Assembly: GCF_000172175.1 (NCBI RefSeq)
Contig: NZ_ABJL02000008.1
Span: 1,240,001-1,304,000 of the forward strand
DNA length: 64,000 nt
Direction of reading: 5' to 3'
Source: Bacteroides intestinalis DSM 17393
GTDB lineage: Bacteria; Bacteroidota; Bacteroidia; Bacteroidales; Bacteroidaceae
The translations under genes were made by a program, and so were the position numbers. Of the stretch, positions 34,651 to 44,372 are shown piece by piece; within the stretch, counting starts at the first letter, position 1, and each line of letters starts with the position of its first letter. The notes under the pieces are model-generated. The model worked only from the letters and a program-made list of their open reading frames with translations. It had not been told where the DNA came from and did not search any database.

Positions 34651-34719
34651 AACGGCTGCAAATATAAAAAGTATTTTTCAGAGATGAATCATTTTGGCCC
34701 TTTATCTTGCAAACCAATT

Positions 34720-35907
34720 TTATTCTTTTCCTGGCAATGTATACAAAAAGAGAGGATCGTCATACATATAACACAACTGATATAATATCTTCCCATCTGA
34801 TATCACCCTGCCCCAATGGTCAAGTTTATAACGCGCTACCGGATTACCACCCCAATCATATTGTTCCACAAAGATATATCCGTCACCTTTACCGTTTTCA
34901 CGCGATACCTGAAGTGGAGTACGTCCGCTATAAGTCAGGAAGAAGTAATCGTCAGTAGCAGATATTCCCCAATAATAAGTCACATTATCCGGGCCTAATG
35001 TAAGTACATCATTCTTGGCTTCCACACCGTCAACATCAAAAGTAATATCCCGTACAGTTTGAGCAGATGTATCCATTACCAGGATTTTACGAAAATATTT
35101 ATAAGCATATACCATCCTGTTACCGGAAGGAGAGACTATAAAATCACCGATATACGGACTCCAGGAACGATGTTTCTTACTAAAAGCAAGATTATATATT
35201 TGCTCCGTTTGCAAACTGTCTCCCTGATAAACAGTACGAATTATCGCCTTTCCCCTCGGCACATTATCAGCATAATAGAAAGTATCCCGGGAAACTGCAC
35301 ATATCTGCCGGTCTGAATAAGAAGCACCTTTGATTGATTTAAAGGTAAAAGGAAAAGCTCTCAATACACCCGTCGTATCAGTTTCAAACAGTTGCATAGT
35401 ACCCGTTTCATAAACATACGTACCGGGAGCAGACACACCTGAAGATACCAAATGAGGAAAGTTAAATTCATTAGGTCCATTTCCTCCTATTCCGAAAGAA
35501 GTGATATAACGGAAATCCGGTAAACGATACCAGTGGAAGAAACAGTTCAGACCTTCGTCTGCCGGTTTCACTACTTCAACCGTTCCATCCGGGCGGCGGG
35601 TATAGGACATAGCCGGACGATTCTGCAAAAGGAAATATCCATCTTTAATCAGCATCTCCGGTTCTGACATTTTGAAAATGGGACCTTCTTCATCCAGTAT
35701 TTGATGGGTAGCTGCCAATTCTATTAGTTCTCCGAAGTCCCCATCTTTTAACGTCACACTTCCAGCCACCAGAGGAGCATCTTGTATTATCTTTGGAGTT
35801 TCTACAACAATCGTATCATTTGCCTCCTGCTGTTTCTGCTCTGCCTGCGACTTGCAGGCAGAGAAAAACAATAGAGACAGCAATATAATGTAAAGTAAGT
35901 GTTTCAT
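34720..35907 (-). CDS. BF3164-like beta-propeller lipoprotein
   Basis: A lipoprotein signal (LLSLLFFSAC, Cys18) is followed by an acidic linker and then a repetitive beta domain with Tyr-Asp rich turns (YITSFGIGGNGPNEFNFPHL, MVYAYKYFRKILVMDTSAQT), characteristic of the TolB-like six-bladed propellers of the BF3164 type in Bacteroides. Function unknown; such proteins are usually surface or periplasmic. It lies 3 bp after the related propeller protein, so the two form an operon. Confidence 0.78.
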   Translation of the reverse strand: MKHLLYIILLSLLFFSACKSQAEQKQQEANDTIVVETPKIIQDAPLVAGSVTLKDGDFGELIELAATHQILDEEGPIFKMSEPEMLIKDGYFLLQNRPAMSYTRRPDGTVEVVKPADEGLNCFFHWYRLPDFRYITSFGIGGNGPNEFNFPHLVSSGVSAPGTYVYETGTMQLFETDTTGVLRAFPFTFKSIKGASYSDRQICAVSRDTFYYADNVPRGKAIIRTVYQGDSLQTEQIYNLAFSKKHRSWSPYIGDFIVSPSGNRMVYAYKYFRKILVMDTSAQTVRDITFDVDGVEAKNDVLTLGPDNVTYYWGISATDDYFFLTYSGRTPLQVSRENGKGDGYIFVEQYDWGGNPVARYKLDHWGRVISDGKILYQLCYMYDDPLFLYTLPGKE

Positions 35908-35910
35908 TTA

Positions 35911-37119
35911 TTATTTCAACTTAGCGTACAGAATATAGTTATTATCATTCTCATGAATACTATCTGCCAGTTTCTGCATACGTTCCCGATCGGTAGCTGG
36001 AATATCTTTAGCACTTTCCAGGTACTTTTCCAATGTTTCCTTCAAAGTCGCAGGCTCCATATTAGCTGTATAATATCCATTTGAACAATTGTATGGGAAC
36101 CAAGGAATCGGTAAATTACCCAGATAGTCATTCTCTACTTTATAGAAAGCGCCCTTCAAAGATTCTTTATCCATAATAAAATCAGCCGGCACTTCTGTAG
36201 TAAAATTATTTTCATCCAGCTGCTTCTCTACGGATGTACTTCCCAGGAAATGACGCGGCAATTCCTTATAATCATGAATGGGAATTTCTTTCTTAACAAA
36301 ATCCATTGTGAAACGAGGATTCAAACGCCCGTTAGCATAGTGATAAAGGCTATCCGGACGACGTTCCCAGAATACAAAAAGAGAAACATCAAAGTCTGCA
36401 CCATTTTTATTGCTATATACTTCATTGCTGAAGTCCGGCTTTATGGCTAAATGGCGTGAACGTATCGTATCTTGTATTTCTCCATTGAATTTCTGAGTCC
36501 ATGCCACATACGGCAAATAATCAAAAGGCAGAAGGAATACAGACAAAAGAGAATCCTTTGTATTTGCCTTGAAGACACCTTTCGGCACCAAACCAGGCAA
36601 TGGAATACTCTGTACAGCTTGTCCTTTCAAGTCATAAGCCAACAGAGATCTTGCATTCCACGGAAGCAAGTATATGCGTCCACCTGTTTCATCTATCTGA
36701 GCATCATAAATCAGCTGATACTCACCGGGACCTTGGCCGAAAGATCCCACATTAGCAAGAAATTTCCCTGCTTTATCGAAAAGCTTAAAAGGAGTCTGAT
36801 CCTTACCCCACACTAATATATAATTGTCGGAAACAATCACATTTCGTACAGGCACCAATGCTTCATCCCGATTGTCCAACTTCACAATCTGCAATTCATC
36901 TGCAAAATAACTCAACGGAAGTACCACAGTATCTTTCAATGCCGACAGATTACAAACCCATATGGAATCTCCATTTATAACCTCCACCGAACCAGCTATC
37001 GGCTGTGTATCCAATGCTGAGTTTTTCTGACTTTGACCTCCATTTGAACAGGAACTCAATCCCCCAATAAACATTAGGCTTGCCAGCCATCCAGCACTTT
37101 TCCATTGCTTGTTTTTCAT
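35911..37119 (-). CDS. 6-bladed beta-propeller lipoprotein
   Basis: I start at 37119 because MKNKQWKSAGWLASLMFIGG leads straight to the lipobox GGLSSC; the longer frame to 37179 would hide the signal peptide. The mature part contains the signature NYILVWGKDQTPFKLFDKAG and FLANVGSFGQGPGEYQLIYD of the Bacteroides 6-bladed propeller family (DUF5128-like). No enzyme motif is visible. Together with the next gene and the TPR/HTH protein upstream it forms a three-gene leftward group. Ligand binding or sensing is possible, not shown. Confidence 0.82.
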   Translation of the reverse strand: MKNKQWKSAGWLASLMFIGGLSSCSNGGQSQKNSALDTQPIAGSVEVINGDSIWVCNLSALKDTVVLPLSYFADELQIVKLDNRDEALVPVRNVIVSDNYILVWGKDQTPFKLFDKAGKFLANVGSFGQGPGEYQLIYDAQIDETGGRIYLLPWNARSLLAYDLKGQAVQSIPLPGLVPKGVFKANTKDSLLSVFLLPFDYLPYVAWTQKFNGEIQDTIRSRHLAIKPDFSNEVYSNKNGADFDVSLFVFWERRPDSLYHYANGRLNPRFTMDFVKKEIPIHDYKELPRHFLGSTSVEKQLDENNFTTEVPADFIMDKESLKGAFYKVENDYLGNLPIPWFPYNCSNGYYTANMEPATLKETLEKYLESAKDIPATDRERMQKLADSIHENDNNYILYAKLK

Positions 37120-37277
37120 ATTCTTATTTTTTATGTGAAACAATGAGACAAAGATAGCTGCCTTGGGGAGGAGAAGCAAATTATCTTATAGACAAAACTG
37201 ACAGATTACTGAATAGATAAAGCATTGATTTTAAAAGAAATAAATCTTTTACACTTAAAATCAGTATAGACAAAAGT

Positions 37278-38603
37278 TCAGAAACGGCGCAAAAAATCAT
37301 CCAAAGTTTCATTGTTTTCCGTCAGCCCCAACTTATCCCGTCTCATACGTTGTTTCTTACGGCTAATCGAAGTACGACTAATACAATAGATATCAGATAA
37401 ATCCTTGATACTAACATTTATTTTCACCAGGCAACAGAAATACACATCCTTCATACTTAATCCCGGGAACGCTTCTAACAACCTCACAGAAAACCGATCG
37501 TAACTTCCGTCCACCGTTTGACGTATGTCTTCCCACTCTTCATCAGATAAGGCTATACGCCTATTTGGACTGTCACTCTCTTCTTCGGAAGTCTCTTCTT
37601 CTTTCTCCAAAGAAGGGATTTTATGAAATGACTTCATTCGCCGGAAAAGTGATTCGCGAAGCATACCCTCTTTTTCACGTAGCATATTCAACTCCTCTGA
37701 TTGCTGCAATAACTGTTCTGTCTGGCTCAGCCGCAGAGATTGCTCACGCCAAAGCTGCTTATACATCTGGCGTTTACGACGCTGCCAAACAATATAACCT
37801 ACCGCAAATGCTACTACAAAACAAAGCCCTAAACTCAAAAGCCAGATTTCACGCTTCTGCTTATCTATTTTCAGACGATTCAACTCATTTTCGAGCTTAG
37901 CCTTTTCGTATTGTGTCCGATTCTCAAAACTTTCTTCTCTCCTCAGTTCATTCACAAGATGCTCATTGGCAGCAAGTGCTGCATAGAAAGAACAGCTATC
38001 TTTTCCCTGCGAAGAATACAACATTTTCAACCGTCTGGATGCCTCTGCAGCAACCCATCGATTTAATGATATAGATGCTGTACGGTAATAAGTAACGGCC
38101 GAATCGTATTCATTGACACCTGCCCAAAGATTTCCTTTTGCCAAATGATAGTAGGGTACAACTGTCCTATCATTCATATTTTTCCGTATTAAATCCATTA
38201 CTAACACTCCTTCCCGAAAACGTCCGGCAGCAGCATAAACTTTGGCCACTTCCTGACAAATAGAGCTATATTGCCATTCATTTGCCATACGACTGGCTTT
38301 CAAAAAATAGGGCATAGCCTCATCTAACATCCCTCTCGACGAATAAATAAAGGCAATAAAACGATTCACCTGCGCTTTGTCCCCCTCACGTTTAAAAAAG
38401 TTTTCAGCCAATTGCATGTAAAACAATACACTATCCATATTGGCAGAGTTACGAGAAGCTGCTCTTCCTTTATTAAACAGATTCAGACCAATTGCAAAAG
38501 AATCTGGCACTACCCGTGAAGGGGCAGTATACAATTCTTTTCCCCCTCTTCCGCAAGAAAGAAGGACAATTAGTATCAAAAGCAGGAGTAGCAGTTTCTT
38601 CAT
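37278..38603 (-). CDS. Membrane TPR protein with C-terminal HTH
   Basis: The 441-residue protein has an unusual order: a lipobox-like start (LILIVLLSCGRGG, Cys17), TPR-like helical repeats (about residues 30-210), a single membrane helix (IWLLSLGLCFVVAFAVGYIV, about 246-265), a coiled coil (265-330) and a C-terminal helix-turn-helix, VSIKDLSDIYCISRTSISRK. Such proteins occur in Bacteroidetes and are thought to pass an external signal directly to DNA. The next genes downstream (propeller lipoproteins) are probable targets. The dual anchor (lipid plus helix) with a cytosolic HTH needs the N-terminus to be a cleaved signal. Confidence 0.8.
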   Translation of the reverse strand: MKKLLLLLLILIVLLSCGRGGKELYTAPSRVVPDSFAIGLNLFNKGRAASRNSANMDSVLFYMQLAENFFKREGDKAQVNRFIAFIYSSRGMLDEAMPYFLKASRMANEWQYSSICQEVAKVYAAAGRFREGVLVMDLIRKNMNDRTVVPYYHLAKGNLWAGVNEYDSAVTYYRTASISLNRWVAAEASRRLKMLYSSQGKDSCSFYAALAANEHLVNELRREESFENRTQYEKAKLENELNRLKIDKQKREIWLLSLGLCFVVAFAVGYIVWQRRKRQMYKQLWREQSLRLSQTEQLLQQSEELNMLREKEGMLRESLFRRMKSFHKIPSLEKEEETSEEESDSPNRRIALSDEEWEDIRQTVDGSYDRFSVRLLEAFPGLSMKDVYFCCLVKINVSIKDLSDIYCISRTSISRKKQRMRRDKLGLTENNETLDDFLRRF

Positions 38604-38615
38604 AGTATTGAACGA

Positions 38616-40079
38616 TTATCGATTACGCTTCAGGAATATACGATCTGAAATAGTGGCGGGTAACTCCCTCTCATAGTGAGTAACCATAATCATCGTTTTA
38701 TCCTGCCGACGGCAAAATGCCTCGATTACTTTCTTCACCCGGCGACGGTTATAAGTATCCAAGCCATGCAAAGGTTCATCCAATATCAGTAATTCCGGAT
38801 CTTTTACAAAAGCTCGTGCTAGTAGTGCTAGGCGTTGCTCACCACTGGATAATTGCAAGAAAGGTTTATCTTTAAGGGCGGCAATACCAAAAATATCCAT
38901 CCACCATTCACAAACAGACATTTGTTCTGCCTTCGGACGTTTATACAATCCAATGCTGTCATGCAGGCCGGAAGCAACAATCTCAATAGCCGGCAAATTC
39001 TTCAAATAAGCGCGGTGCATTTCAGGGCTGACATACCCGATGTGTTTCTTTATTTCCCAAATACTTTCACCTGTTCCCCGTTTTCTCCCGAACAGGCTGA
39101 TATCACAAGCATATGATTGGGGATTATCGGCACATACAAGACTCAATAAAGTCGATTTACCAGCCCCGTTTTCTCCACTCAATGCCCATTTTTGTCCACG
39201 CATCACCGTCCAGTCCAGTTCTTTCAAAATAGTGCGGTCGCCATAACGGATACTGACTTTATTCAGTTTTACCACTTCATCGGAAACATAATTGGTATTA
39301 TCATAAGGCAAATCGATAATGCGTTGTTGCAAATCTTCGGGTACAGGTATATCTGCATTCCGGAATATGGTAAGGTATTGATCACGTGACATCATTTGCC
39401 CTACTGTACGATTTGCTACCGGCAGCACTTTATTAATATATGAGGGAATATCATCCATCATAGAAAGTATCAGGATAAGTTGCACTGCAGACCGCTTAGC
39501 CAATCCCTCCAACAAAGTATTCAGCAACTCACGGGTTTGTGCATCCAATCCAATGAAAGGATTGTCCATGATAAGCACACGAGGAGCGGTAAGCAGTGCT
39601 TTCACTAACTGAAATTTGCGCAACTCGCCGCTGGAAAGAAGAATCATCGGCTTATCCAGCATAGGTTCGATGCAAAATAATTCAAAAAGTTCTTGTTTTA
39701 GGGCCTCATCCCTAACTGCTCCCAACATATCCTTAACTAATGGTACATCATCATGGTCATGAGTATTCCAGCGTTGTTGATAATAATAATTAGCATCCGC
39801 CGAACCGTATGTATCACGGAAAGCAATGTATTTGACATTATCATAGACCGTTTGTGATGCAGAAGGAGAAAAGTCATAAGTAAGTGTCCCTTCTTTCAAT
39901 GGATATTTCCCGATAAGCATATCTACCAAAAGGCTCTTTCCTGAACCGTTAGGCCCTACAATAGCAATGTGTTCGTCTGCAGGAAAAGAAATGGAAACAG
40001 GTGCAGCCAATCGCACAAGCGGATTACGTGCCACCCCTCCATTCAAAGATATAGTATATGATTGCATCATTGGAGACAT
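38616..40079 (-). CDS. Tandem ABC ATPase, ModF-like
   Basis: The protein (487 residues) holds two ABC ATP-binding domains and no membrane segment. Walker A sequences are GPNGSGKS (residues 42-49) and GENGAGKST in the second half; the signatures are LLSSGELRKFQLVKALL and LQLSSGEQRLALLARAF, with Walker B as VLIMDNPFIGLD and LLILDEPLHGLD. This matches the ModF/YlmA-type soluble double ATPases, named from molybdate loci but of uncertain function. There are no molybdate genes beside it. A regulatory or translation-linked role is possible. Confidence 0.85.
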   Translation of the reverse strand: MSPMMQSYTISLNGGVARNPLVRLAAPVSISFPADEHIAIVGPNGSGKSLLVDMLIGKYPLKEGTLTYDFSPSASQTVYDNVKYIAFRDTYGSADANYYYQQRWNTHDHDDVPLVKDMLGAVRDEALKQELFELFCIEPMLDKPMILLSSGELRKFQLVKALLTAPRVLIMDNPFIGLDAQTRELLNTLLEGLAKRSAVQLILILSMMDDIPSYINKVLPVANRTVGQMMSRDQYLTIFRNADIPVPEDLQQRIIDLPYDNTNYVSDEVVKLNKVSIRYGDRTILKELDWTVMRGQKWALSGENGAGKSTLLSLVCADNPQSYACDISLFGRKRGTGESIWEIKKHIGYVSPEMHRAYLKNLPAIEIVASGLHDSIGLYKRPKAEQMSVCEWWMDIFGIAALKDKPFLQLSSGEQRLALLARAFVKDPELLILDEPLHGLDTYNRRRVKKVIEAFCRRQDKTMIMVTHYERELPATISDRIFLKRNR

Positions 40080-40214
40080 ATTTTGTTTTATAATGCCGCA
40101 AAGATACCAAGTTTTCCGGTTTTACTTACCCTAACAAACAGACAGTTTATGCAAATTGCCTATTTTTAAGCAAGTAATCTGAAAGTAAAACTGATAATAT
40201 AGCATCATATCTAT

Positions 40215-40264
40215 AAAAATATCGCCCTTGCCAGTATGGTTACTTACAAGGGCGATATTTTTTA
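40215..40264 (-). terminator. Terminator between pullulanase and ABC ATPase genes
   Basis: AAAAATATCGCCCTTG (40215-40230) and CAAGGGCGATATTTTTT (from 40248) form a stem of more than 14 bp with U runs on both strands. It ends just before the pullulanase stop at 40272, on whose strand it acts as a terminator. Confidence 0.85.
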
Positions 40265-40271
40265 TAGATAC

Positions 40272-42269
40272 TTATTTATAAATAATAAGTGCAGATTGTG
40301 CCGGAACCAACACTTCCGAACCATAAAGTGTACCCAGTCCATTTTCATTTATAAATCCATCCTTGCATACCACTGTGTATTTGCCTTCAGGCACAACCAG
40401 CTTTGCCGGCTCTTTACGGGAATTCAGTGCCACGATAATATCTTCCCAAGCATCTCCATTAGCATTCTCCTTCAAGCGATATGCAACCAGATTATTACCC
40501 TCTACCGGAAGGAATTCCAAATGTTTGCGCACCAGTTCCGCATCTCCCATACGGAAAGCAGGATGATTTTTACGCAACTGTATCAAACCTTTATAATAAG
40601 CAAATACATCAGCATATTCAGCTTTGCGTCTCCAATCAATCGCATTGATAGAATCAGGACTCTGATAACTGTTATGTACCCCTTTCTTATCACGCATCAC
40701 TTCTTCGCCCGCATAGATAAACGGTATGCCTTGTGAAGTAAATACAGCCGTCTGTGCCAGTTTATCCAACTTGGCAAGTTCCTGCGGTGTAATGCCTGGA
40801 ATGCTTGCATTAAGTCTGTCTACCAGACACATATCATCATGACAAGATACATAGCTGATCATTTGCGTCGGCTGTTCAGCCCATGAAGCCTTACTGTAAT
40901 TCACTGAATCATTGTCCACCTGCGGGTGCTTGATGGCACCTACAATACCAAACTTAATACTCTCCTCCCCACCAGGAAGTCCGGCAAGGAAAGCACCTTT
41001 GTGGTTATCATTGAACGGCCCCCGCAGAGCATCACGCATTTCATCGGAGAAAGCGGCAATACCGGGCATCCGATAAGTATTCATCTTCATTGCCAAAGAG
41101 TCTTCCGGCATTTGGGGAGCCTTAGCTGCCCAACCTTCACCATAAATAATGATACTCGGATCAACCGCCGTAGCAGCCTTGCGGATTTCATTCATTGTTG
41201 TAATATCATGAATTCCCATCAAGTCAAAGCGGAATCCATCAAGATGATATTCATTAAGCCAATGCAACACAGACTCTACCATATATTTCCGCATCATAGG
41301 ACGGTTACTCGCCGTTTCATTACCACAGGCAGACCCATCAGCAAAGCTACCGTCCGGCATCTGGCGATAGAAATACCCTGGTACCGTACGTTCAAAATTA
41401 CTCTCAGCGGTATTAAATGTATGATTATACACTACATCCAGCACTACCCGGATGCCAGCCTTATGTAAAGCCTGCACCATTTGCTTGAATTCCTTAATAC
41501 GAATAGAAGGATTATAAGGATCGGTAGAATACGAGCCGTCAGGTACATTATAGTTCTGTGGGTCATATCCCCAATTATATTTATTTTCATCCAATTTCGT
41601 CTCATCTACCGAAGCGTAGTCATAAGACGGCAGAATGTGAACATGTGTCACACCCAGTTCTTTCAAATGATCGATGCCTGTTGCCAGCTTCTCAGGGCTA
41701 AGTGTACCTTCTTCCGTCAGTGCCAGGAACTTACCTTTATGCTGAATACCCGACGAAGGATCGGTAGAGAAGTCACGGTGATGCATTTCATAAATAACAG
41801 CATCGGCCGGAGAAGCCAAAGCAGGTCGCTTATCTTGTGCCCAACCTTCAGGATCAGTAGCTTTCATATCAATGATAGCAGCACGTTTTCCATTCACCCC
41901 TACCGCTTTCGCATTGATGCCCGGAGTATCTCCCAGCCATTTATCCTTGATCTTCACATTAAATGTATAAAATTTCCCTATCAGGTCTTTTTCCACCTTT
42001 GCCGTCCAGGTTCCTTCCTTATCAGATACCATAGAAACAGTCTCATAAGCATGGCCGCCATCACCCGCATCAAACAGCATGAGGCGTACTTCATCGGCAG
42101 TCGGCGCCCACAATGTAAAATTCGTAACTTCGGGAGTATACTCCATTTCCGTCAGGCTGCCCGAACGAACGGGATACAACTCATAAGACGCGTACTCATT
42201 CTTCGTTGGAGCACAGCTGGCAACTGTCGCTGTGGCTACTCCAATCAAGGCAAGTTCATTCAGTTTCAT
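40272..42269 (-). CDS. pulA: Type I pullulanase (GH13)
   Basis: The enzyme hydrolyses alpha-1,6 branches of pullulan and starch-derived dextrins. It is a lipoprotein (VATATVASCAPT, Cys19), so membrane anchored. An N-terminal CBM48-like E-set domain (NFTLWAPTADEVRLMLFDAG) is followed by the GH13 barrel with the type I pullulanase motif YNWGYDPQNYNVPDGSY, the nucleophile Asp in GFRFDLMGIHD, the acid Glu in IIYGEGWAAKAP and SCHDD. The 665-residue length is normal. Besides this one, the window holds a second GH13 enzyme at 58738, consistent with starch use. A strong terminator follows. Confidence 0.92.
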   Translation of the reverse strand: MKLNELALIGVATATVASCAPTKNEYASYELYPVRSGSLTEMEYTPEVTNFTLWAPTADEVRLMLFDAGDGGHAYETVSMVSDKEGTWTAKVEKDLIGKFYTFNVKIKDKWLGDTPGINAKAVGVNGKRAAIIDMKATDPEGWAQDKRPALASPADAVIYEMHHRDFSTDPSSGIQHKGKFLALTEEGTLSPEKLATGIDHLKELGVTHVHILPSYDYASVDETKLDENKYNWGYDPQNYNVPDGSYSTDPYNPSIRIKEFKQMVQALHKAGIRVVLDVVYNHTFNTAESNFERTVPGYFYRQMPDGSFADGSACGNETASNRPMMRKYMVESVLHWLNEYHLDGFRFDLMGIHDITTMNEIRKAATAVDPSIIIYGEGWAAKAPQMPEDSLAMKMNTYRMPGIAAFSDEMRDALRGPFNDNHKGAFLAGLPGGEESIKFGIVGAIKHPQVDNDSVNYSKASWAEQPTQMISYVSCHDDMCLVDRLNASIPGITPQELAKLDKLAQTAVFTSQGIPFIYAGEEVMRDKKGVHNSYQSPDSINAIDWRRKAEYADVFAYYKGLIQLRKNHPAFRMGDAELVRKHLEFLPVEGNNLVAYRLKENANGDAWEDIIVALNSRKEPAKLVVPEGKYTVVCKDGFINENGLGTLYGSEVLVPAQSALIIYK

Positions 42270-42305
42270 GGTGGTTATTTTAAGTTTTAGTATTAATATC
42301 AGATC

Positions 42306-42875
42306 TTATTTCTTCACTTTATCCGGGTTTTTGGCCATAAAGTCTTTCCATCCGTGATACCCTTTCTCTACTGTGGGACGCCCCATTTGCAAAAAATGGC
42401 AATAAGCAGCAGCCAGCCCGTCCGTAGCATCCATAAATGTAGGCATATCTTCCTTTGCAAAGTGAAGCATACGTTGCAACATATCTGCTACCTGCTCCTT
42501 GGAAGCCTGGCCATTTCCAGTAATAGCCATTTTTATCTTAAGAGGGGCATATTCCGTAATAGGGATATCACGGCTGAGGGCAGCAGCCATAGCAACTCCC
42601 TGAGCACGCCCCAGCTTCAACATAGATTGTACATTCTTACCGAAAAAGGGAGCTTCAATAGCAAGTTCATCAGGCAAATAACTCTCAATGATGCTCAATA
42701 CCCGTTCGTGTATATGGCGAAGTTTAAGGTAATGGTCACCAAACTTGCGCAGGTCAATAATACCCATAGCAATCATCTCAGGTTTTGTCCCCACCACACG
42801 CAGCACTCCATATCCCATAATGGTAGTACCGGGGTCGATACCTAAAATTATCTTTTCCTTGACCGGTTGTATCAC
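42306..42875 (-). CDS. ruvC: Holliday junction endonuclease RuvC
   Basis: RuvC cuts Holliday junctions symmetrically during recombination, acting with RuvAB. The 189-residue protein has the RNase-H-fold active site: Asp14 in IILGIDPGTTIMGYG, Glu in LAIEAPFFGKNVQSMLKLGR and the terminal acidic pair in MDATDGLAAAYCH. Length and motifs are normal, with about 20 extra C-terminal residues. It overlaps the DUF4286 gene by 4 bp (42872-42875), an arrangement also found in other Bacteroides, so the two are translationally coupled. Confidence 0.93.
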   Translation of the reverse strand: MIQPVKEKIILGIDPGTTIMGYGVLRVVGTKPEMIAMGIIDLRKFGDHYLKLRHIHERVLSIIESYLPDELAIEAPFFGKNVQSMLKLGRAQGVAMAAALSRDIPITEYAPLKIKMAITGNGQASKEQVADMLQRMLHFAKEDMPTFMDATDGLAAAYCHFLQMGRPTVEKGYHGWKDFMAKNPDKVKK

Positions 42876-43177
42876 TCTATCACCTCCATCAATGTAGGAA
42901 AGCCAACCACCTTATCCTGGAATATCTTAACCAGCTCATCGTTTAGTTTCACTCCTTGCTCCATGTGCCAGCGATGCAGAATGGCGGAGTTTTCCACTTC
43001 AAACTGAAGGGAATAGCATGTGCTGCCCTCTTCACGATGGCTCAGTACACGGACAATACGCGGCGTATGCAATGCACCGGTTTTCTCTACTTCGGGTAAA
43101 TAGAATTCCTTTATCCAAATCAGGAAGTTATCTTCCTGTCCTTCTTCCACTTGATAGGTTGTATTATAGATCAGCAT
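42872..43177 (-). CDS. DUF4286 family protein
   Basis: I use the ATG at 43177, giving 101 residues that start MLIYNTTYQVEEGQEDNFLI; a frame to 43231 would add 18 unconserved residues. The ferredoxin-like alpha/beta pattern and ending VVGFPTLMEVIE match DUF4286, a small conserved Bacteroidetes family of unknown function. It sits upstream of ruvC with overlapping stop and start. Between it and the divergent tRNA a TATATTTG -7-like element (43232-43239) is visible on the plus strand. Confidence 0.85.
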   Translation of the reverse strand: MLIYNTTYQVEEGQEDNFLIWIKEFYLPEVEKTGALHTPRIVRVLSHREEGSTCYSLQFEVENSAILHRWHMEQGVKLNDELVKIFQDKVVGFPTLMEVIE

Positions 43178-43289
43178 ATTTTTTCTTTCAATTTGTTTCG
43201 CAAACATAGCAATTATTTCAGAATAATGCATTATATTTGCGCCACCAAAACAAGAGAAAGCTCGAAAACGTTAGCGAAAGATCGAAAAA

Positions 43290-43363
43290 GGGGGGTTAGC
43301 TCATCTGGCTAGAGCGCGACACTGGCAGTGTCGAGGTGATCGGTTCGAGTCCGATACTCTCCA
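43290..43363 (+). tRNA. tRNA-Ala (anticodon GGC)
   Basis: A 74-nt cloverleaf can be folded: acceptor GGGGGGT with ACTCTCC, D stem GCTC/GAGC, anticodon stem CGACA/TGTCG around loop CTGGCAG, and T arm ATCGG TTCGAGT CCGAT. The anticodon is GGC, reading GCC. The third acceptor pair is G3-U70, the identity element for alanine. The CCA end is not encoded. A hairpin terminator follows within 8 bp. Confidence 0.93.
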
Positions 43364-43370
43364 CAAAAAA

Positions 43371-43410
43371 TAAAAGCTGCATTCAAGACCGAATGCAGCT
43401 TTTATTTTTT
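43371..43410. terminator. Two-way terminator between tRNA-Ala and tonB-like gene
   Basis: TAAAAGCTGCATTC (43371-43384) pairs with GAATGCAGCTTTTA (43391-43404) over 14 bp, with a 6-base loop and a T run after it. On the other strand an A-rich run gives the same for the convergent TonB gene. Confidence 0.88.
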
Positions 43411-43421
43411 ATATCACTGTT

Positions 43422-44108
43422 TCACTGTAGTTTAAACGTCACAGGTACTGTAAACTTGCAGCGTACAGGCACACCACGCTGTTTACCAGGTATCCATTTC
43501 GGCATAGTAGAAATTACACGGACTGCTTCTTTGTCCAGATAAGGATCGACACCTCTTATCACTTTCACATCTACAATACTTCCGTCTTTATTAACAACGA
43601 ACTGCACCGTTACACGACCCTGAGTTCCATTCTCTTGTGGAATAGTAGGATATTTGATATTCTTGCCCAAGTACTGTAAAAGCCCGACTGTGCCCCCATC
43701 AGGAAATTGCGGATTTTCTTCCACAATCACAAAAATGTCATCTTCTACCACCACTTCTTCATCCACTGTAACCGGTATGTGCTTAATCACTACATCTTCA
43801 CCTGTTTCCTCCGAAGAGGCAAAATTAGTTTCCTCTGCAGTATCGTCATCATCTATTATCGTCAAAACATCATTAATAGGAGTTACCTGAGGTGGTGGCG
43901 GAGGAGTCACTTCAGGCTGCCTTGTAAGAGGGATCTCCATGTCCTGCTCAAATACATTCTCGGTGATACGACCACTCGTATCAACCCTGACATCACGAGT
44001 CCATTCGAATGCAACGAACATGAAGGCGAGTACAGTTACATAACCGACAAGCAGCCACGTTGGCCTCTTGTTTTCCAGGTTTGCTTTGGGTGTTTTTTTG
44101 GTTTCCAT
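43422..44108 (-). CDS. Energy transducer TonB
   Basis: The 228-residue protein has a short cytosolic start, one membrane anchor (WLLVGYVTVLAFMFVAFEW, residues 18-36), a Pro-rich linker (EVTPPPPPQVTP near 65-76), an acidic Thr/Glu/Val spacer and the globular TonB C-terminal domain (FPDGGTVGLLQYLGKNIKYP, GRVTVQFVVNKDGSIVDVKV, LDKEAVRVISTMPKWIPGKQ). It couples proton motive force from ExbBD to outer-membrane receptors. No exbBD genes are adjacent, so this is an orphan TonB, common in Bacteroides. It converges with the tRNA across a shared terminator. Confidence 0.9.
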   Translation of the reverse strand: METKKTPKANLENKRPTWLLVGYVTVLAFMFVAFEWTRDVRVDTSGRITENVFEQDMEIPLTRQPEVTPPPPPQVTPINDVLTIIDDDDTAEETNFASSEETGEDVVIKHIPVTVDEEVVVEDDIFVIVEENPQFPDGGTVGLLQYLGKNIKYPTIPQENGTQGRVTVQFVVNKDGSIVDVKVIRGVDPYLDKEAVRVISTMPKWIPGKQRGVPVRCKFTVPVTFKLQ

Positions 44109-44372
44109 AGTTTACAAATTAGTTACCGCATAATGTTTACTTGTTAAAATTGAACATTATACAGATGTTGTTAGTAATACGAAAACACTTGTGGCCACTA
44201 TTTTCTGTATTAAAGGTAGTTGAATAACTGTTAAGTTGTTATCGGAGAGATTCATAAATATGCTTTTTTAATATCTGTTTGACAAAATTGCTTAGCAAAA
44301 AGATTATTTACGGCAGAATGCTTAAGATTAGTAAAAAAACAGTTACCTTTGTCGGACTAATTAATTCTAAAG

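Noticed and set aside
38616..40079. Molybdate transport operon
   Set aside because: The double ATPase resembles ModF, but no modA, modB or modC is nearby, so no transport role is claimed.
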